The notes beneath the pieces were generated by a model that worked only from the letters and a program-made list of their open reading frames with translations, made no database searches and was not told the DNA's origin. Shown here piece after piece: positions 60,933 through 64,000 of a stretch of 64,000 nucleotides of DNA; within the stretch, counting starts at the first letter, position 1, and each line of letters starts with the position of its first letter. Made by a program: the position numbers and the translations under genes. The stretch covers positions 62,001 to 126,000 of the forward strand of contig NZ_JAJFZM010000007.1 of NCBI RefSeq assembly GCF_020733705.1, read 5' to 3'. This DNA is from Nocardia australiensis. GTDB lineage: Bacteria; Actinomycetota; Actinomycetes; Mycobacteriales; Mycobacteriaceae.

Positions 60933-61271
60933 TTACAGGTAGGCGCCACAGACCGGCCAGGCGCCGGGACCTTGGGTGGCGAGCACGTTCTCCGCGACGC
61001 GGATCTGTTCGGCCCGGCTGGCATTGCTGGGGCTACCAGAGCCGCCGTTGGCCTCCCAGGTGCTCTGGGTGAACTGCAGACCGCCCGCGAAGCCGTTGCC
61101 GGTGTCGATGCCCCAGTTTCCACTGCTCTCGCACTGCGCGACGCGATCCCAGTTGTGGCCGCCCTCTGCGGACGCGGTAGCGGTGGAGAGGCCGAACGGT
61201 ACGGCAACGAGGGCGCCGACAACGGCGGCGGTGCCGAGAGCGCGGGTGGTGAACTTGCGGTTCTTAGACAT
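60933..61271 (-). CDS. Resuscitation-promoting factor-like transglycosylase
   Basis: 112 residues: a signal peptide (TRALGTAAVVGALVAVPFGL, cut after ATASA) and one Rpf domain. The domain starts HNWDRVAQCESSGNWGIDTG, with catalytic Glu48 next to Cys47; NGFAGGLQFTQSTWEANGGS follows, and Cys108 in PVCGAYL closes the usual disulphide. It cleaves peptidoglycan and stimulates growth of dormant actinobacteria. No LysM or other accessory domain, so it is the shortest, RpfC/E-like form. A structured leader precedes the gene. Confidence 0.92.
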   Translation of the reverse strand: MSKNRKFTTRALGTAAVVGALVAVPFGLSTATASAEGGHNWDRVAQCESSGNWGIDTGNGFAGGLQFTQSTWEANGGSGSPSNASRAEQIRVAENVLATQGPGAWPVCGAYL

Positions 61272-61289
61272 ATGAATTCCCTGCCTGTG

Positions 61290-61410
61290 CCCAACCGGCC
61301 CGCGGAATCTGCACTCGGGTCCCTGCCCCCAGGAATGTCGGGGATCCTCGAACCGTGGGGCAGGGTTGCCGGTGTTCGGCGATTCGAGTTAGAACCGGAC
61401 GTTGATCCGG
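61290..61410 (-). ncRNA. Possible structured 5' leader of rpf (riboswitch-like)
   Basis: On the rpf strand, CCCTGCCCC and GGGGCAGGG form a perfect 9-bp stem (61357-61365 with 61321-61329), preceded by a GCCGAAC-type segment and followed by GGGACCC. Actinobacterial rpf genes are often controlled by a c-di-AMP (ydaO) riboswitch carrying GCCGAAC and GGGGGACCC elements. The later conserved GGGGTGAA part was not found, so this may be a degenerate or different leader. Confidence 0.3.
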
Positions 61411-61541
61411 GCCGCCAGCGACGGTAGCGGAGAAGTCGCTGTAGATCACGCTGCGATAACGTACGGAATGCCTGAACTAGTCGATGAGACTAGTACTGTT
61501 TCTGCAGTTCGCGTCGAAAAAATCAGTTATTCAGGTCTGCT

Positions 61542-62227
61542 GTAATTCGTTCGTTATGTGTTTGAGATCACGGCGAAATAGTGACCTATGTCGCGTCTGA
61601 GCCCAGCTGAGACCGCTCCGGGATTGGCTTTCACGCACACGACGGCGAGCCGATGCTTTGTGTGTGACGTGCCGAGATGAATGGGTTCGCGCGGGCTTCA
61701 TCGAACTTCGCCGGTTCGGCGCTTCGTCGCGCTTTCCATATAACCGCACCTCAGACGGCTGAAGATCATGCGTTCAGCTGATGGATCGGGTGTCGGGAAT
61801 GTGAGTTCGGCGCCAGACTGTTGAGCCGCGCGCGCGGTCGAGACCATGTCGTCGGCGCGGTCGCCGAGTCCCGGCCGTCGGTGCGCTCTGCGTTAGTCAC
61901 CGCCGCGTGATCTGGGTGGTGCGGCGGCGAGTTCCTTGCGGGTCTGGAAGTGTGATACGACCCGCTGTTAACGAGGGCTCGGGTGATTGCTGGAGTCATG
62001 CTGGAACATGTTTTGAATGTGATCTTGATAGCGTGCATCCAATTACGGGACGATTGTGAAAGTGTCCGATGGCTAATGCGATGCGATCGCTTCGTGCAGT
62101 GAATCCAATGCGCCCGAAGGGATTCAGAAAGTCGACCGCGCGATACAACAAATCACTGCTGCCGGATTCTTCGGAAATATTTGCCGCGAAACATATTTCG
62201 TTGACACTGCGCGGCGCTGGCGCTGAA
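61542..62227. other. Gene-poor stretch of about 690 bp
   Basis: No gene supported on either strand; short frames lack motifs. The left part holds the rpf promoter. Base composition is visibly lower in GC than the neighbours, notably around 61990-62200. Confidence 0.45.
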
Positions 62228-63496
62228 TCACCTTGGGGAGGGTGGTGTTTGCGCACGCCCGGCTTGAGTCGCCGGGGCCTCCTGTTGGAAGATTCCGAGG
62301 ATTTGCGGCATGGCTACACGGGCCGTGGCGCCGTGGTCGATGGCGCCGAGGTCAACCAGTGTGGCCTTATCGCTGTGCAGCGCTCGCAGACAGTGTTCGG
62401 CGTTGGCGTAGGGAACATTACGGTCGCCGGAGGCGGCGTAGAGGTGGACCGCGACGCGTGGTGTCCAGTCGCAAGTGCCGTCGCTGTCGGTCATGGCCTG
62501 CAACGCGGCTCCGGTGGGATGGGTGGCCAAGGCGATGAACTGCGGTGTCAACAACTGTTGCGGTGTGGTGAGTAAAGCTGCGCCGATGGCGATCTCGTTG
62601 TGGTTGCCGTCGAAGAGCTCCGCCATACGCGCCGCGTAGGGGGGTTGAAACGCCTCGTCCGGAGTGTTGTAGAAGTGATAGATCAGGTTCATCGAGGTGA
62701 CCCAGTAGCTGAAGTAGATCACCGCGCTCACCGGAATAACCCGGCCATCGAGACCTGCTGGTATCTCCACATGGTGCACGTCGTACGGCCCGCTGACCGG
62801 TGCCAGTGCGGCGAGACCGAAACCACTCGCCTGGCCACCCTGTAATGCCTTGCCCAAGGCCGCCGCGGCCTGCCCACCCTGGGAGAAGCCGGTCACCAGG
62901 ATATCGGGATCGAACTCGCGCTGCTGCCCCTCGGCCACCCGGCGAGCCGCCCGTAACAGATCCACCGACGCGCTCACCTCCGATGGCGCATGCACATAGG
63001 GGTGGAAACCGGGGCCTTCACCGAGGCCGAGGTAGTCCGGAGCCAGTGCCGCGTATCCCGCGGCGGCGAACATGATCGCGCGAGCTCGGTCGGGGCCATC
63101 GCTGTTCACCGATGGCGCATCCTGCTTGCGTGTCATCGTGCCATGTTCGTAGCTGACCACGCGTAATCGGTGAGAGTCCGTGCGCGGCAAGACGACCAGC
63201 CCGCTGGCGGTGGTAGTTCCGCCGCTGGGGGAGGTGGTCCGGTACACGACACGGTAGGCGTCGACACCATTGTGGGCAGTGGTCTCGATTTTGCCCTGAA
63301 GATATGCCGCAGTCTGCTCCGTTGACATCTGCGCGACCGGCGTGGTCGACACGATCTCACCATCCGCCGGCAGGGTGGCGGTCGTCGCGATACCGCCGCC
63401 TGCGGTATGCCCGGCGTCGCTCCCGCAGGCGACCGACCCACTCCACAGTGCGAACACGGCGACGACGCCGACCACGCAACACTTGGATCCGATCAT
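62228..63496 (-). CDS. LIP-family lipase, lipoprotein
   Basis: 422 residues from ATG 63496 (GGAAAGG upstream). The signal (MIGSKCCVVGVVAVFALW) ends in a lipobox-like SVAC, so the protein is probably lipid-anchored. Family blocks: TASGLVVLP, VVSYEHGTMTRKQDAPS, YAALAPDYLGLGEGPGFHPY, nucleophile elbow ILVTGFSQGGQAAAALG, and a late GAIDHGATARVA with the catalytic His. A third LIP lipase in the window, closer to bacterial LipJ/prolyl-peptidase-like members than the first two. Divergent from the TPP-controlled permease. Confidence 0.9.
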   Translation of the reverse strand: MIGSKCCVVGVVAVFALWSGSVACGSDAGHTAGGGIATTATLPADGEIVSTTPVAQMSTEQTAAYLQGKIETTAHNGVDAYRVVYRTTSPSGGTTTASGLVVLPRTDSHRLRVVSYEHGTMTRKQDAPSVNSDGPDRARAIMFAAAGYAALAPDYLGLGEGPGFHPYVHAPSEVSASVDLLRAARRVAEGQQREFDPDILVTGFSQGGQAAAALGKALQGGQASGFGLAALAPVSGPYDVHHVEIPAGLDGRVIPVSAVIYFSYWVTSMNLIYHFYNTPDEAFQPPYAARMAELFDGNHNEIAIGAALLTTPQQLLTPQFIALATHPTGAALQAMTDSDGTCDWTPRVAVHLYAASGDRNVPYANAEHCLRALHSDKATLVDLGAIDHGATARVAMPQILGIFQQEAPATQAGRAQTPPSPR

Positions 63497-63589
63497 GAAT
63501 GTGCCTTTCCGAGCCATTCACGTACTGCATTCGATCGTAGAACCCGGTGGCTATCCGACACGACCCCGCGCGTGTACGATTCGCCCGAA

Positions 63590-63690
63590 TAACCCCACCG
63601 CGGGAGCTCGGGTACGGCCGGGCTGAGAGGGCGAACCGACGTTTCGCCGACCGCATGAACCTGTCCGGGTAATGCCGGCGTAGGGAGTAG
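63590..63690 (+). promoter_or_regulatory. TPP (THI-element) riboswitch
   Basis: The conserved parts occur in order: CGGGAGC (63601-63607), GGGCTGAGAGGGCGAA (63620-63635), GACCGCATGAACCTGT (63649-63664), and GGGTAATGCCGGCGTAGGGA (63667-63686). CTGAGA and the ACCTG ATGCC GCGTAGGGA segments are the thiamine-pyrophosphate binding core. It ends 11 bases before the permease ATG, so it probably blocks ribosome access when TPP is abundant. Confidence 0.92.
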
Positions 63691-63700
63691 TGCATCAGGC

Positions 63701-64000
63701 ATGTCCGCACCCACTCAGGAGAGTTCCCAACCGCACGAGGCGCCGCTGACGCTCGACGAACCTGCCCCAAAGGTGCTGTCGTTCTGGGATCAGAGCGCGT
63801 TCTGGGCCAACCTCGGTGTCAGTCTCATCGCGTTCTCCGGCGCCTACACGGTGCTTGCTCCCAACACCGAATACGCCCCGCAGATTTCTATCGCCGCAGG
63901 CATCATCGCGATGATCCTCGGGACCGTAATCGGCGGACTTATGCTCGGACTGGCCGCGGTTCCTGGCGCGCGGACCGGCAGGCCGGCGATGGTCCTGCTG
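63701..64000 (+). CDS. NCS1-family permease, CytX-like (cut by right edge)
   Basis: The first 100 codons are open to the edge. A polar N-terminus ends in KVLSFWDQSAFWANLGVSLI, the NCS1 start, followed by GAYTVLAPN and a second helix SIAAGIIAMILGTVIGGLML then AVPGARTGRPAMVLL. With a TPP riboswitch directly upstream, it is most likely the hydroxymethylpyrimidine transporter CytX of thiamine salvage. ThiE/ThiD-type genes may follow outside the window. Confidence 0.85.
   Translation, partial: MSAPTQESSQPHEAPLTLDEPAPKVLSFWDQSAFWANLGVSLIAFSGAYTVLAPNTEYAPQISIAAGIIAMILGTVIGGLMLGLAAVPGARTGRPAMVLL

Noticed and set aside
1..64000. tRNA, rRNA genes and CRISPR arrays
   Set aside because: I looked for TTCGAATC-type T-loops and regular spaced repeats; the few matches (for example near 58447) are inside coding genes and do not fold as tRNA.

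Overview
The window is high-GC actinobacterial DNA and the gene content points to a mycolic-acid organism, most likely Nocardia or a close relative. Supporting genes are three LIP-family secreted lipases, a WS/DGAT wax-ester/triacylglycerol synthase, acyl-CoA carboxylase and fatty-acyl-CoA ligase genes, an antigen-85-like mycolyltransferase, an Rv1733c-like membrane protein, an F420/FMN-type PPOX protein, a resuscitation-promoting factor, and a DosR/DosS hypoxia module with an Acg-type nitroreductase. This is inference from families; no database was searched.

Layout. 1-6.4 kb: the N-terminus of a tyrosine integrase runs off the left edge behind two tandem palindromes; then an NAD(P)-binding reductase, a DUF2599 lipoprotein, two LIP lipases and a DUF5753 regulator. 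6.4-14.3 kb: lipid metabolism, with an SRPBCC-acyl-CoA ligase fusion, TetR plus Rv1733c-like pair, acyl-CoA carboxylase beta subunit, remnants of a second carboxylase and of an acyl-ACP desaturase, and a mycolyltransferase. 14.3-21.6 kb: small metabolic genes mixed with broken ones (luciferase-like monooxygenase, TetR, GMC oxidoreductase, methyltransferase, MmyB-type regulator), ending with lldD. 21.7-31.1 kb: wax-ester synthase, a RyR-like protein, two DUF202 membrane proteins, and an alkylsulfatase/MFS/TetR/alcohol dehydrogenase group that looks like an acquired alkyl-sulfate utilisation island. 31.1-35.1 kb: a MarR - MFS exporter - YceI operon in which the exporter carries three carboxypeptidase-regulatory-like beta repeats and the YceI protein carries a fourth.

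36.9-44.3 kb is a dormancy/redox block: a leftward operon of SDR, Rv2004c-like kinase, dosR and dosS, a divergent Acg-type nitroreductase, and a leftward flavodoxin plus GyrI/DUF302 pair. Sequences resembling DosR boxes lie in both controlling intergenic regions. 45-51 kb has a dihydrodipicolinate-reductase-like gene, an AhpD-like protein, an amino-acid permease and a graveyard of mobile-element pieces (IS5-type and Tn3-type transposase fragments, an AraC C-terminus). 51-54.8 kb is a TetR-controlled operon of flavin monooxygenase, alpha/beta hydrolase and SDR. 54.8-64 kb holds mqo with a divergent LysR gene, an FMN reductase behind a MerR/SoxR-type operator, a carboxylesterase, a CxxC carboxymuconolactone-decarboxylase-like protein, a resuscitation-promoting factor, a third LIP lipase, and a TPP riboswitch in front of a thiamine-precursor permease cut by the right edge.

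The strongest themes are (i) the MFS/YceI repeat-sharing operon, (ii) the DosR-controlled block, and (iii) an unusual density of gene remnants, several of them clean in-frame internal deletions that remove catalytic cores. No tRNA, rRNA or CRISPR array was seen.
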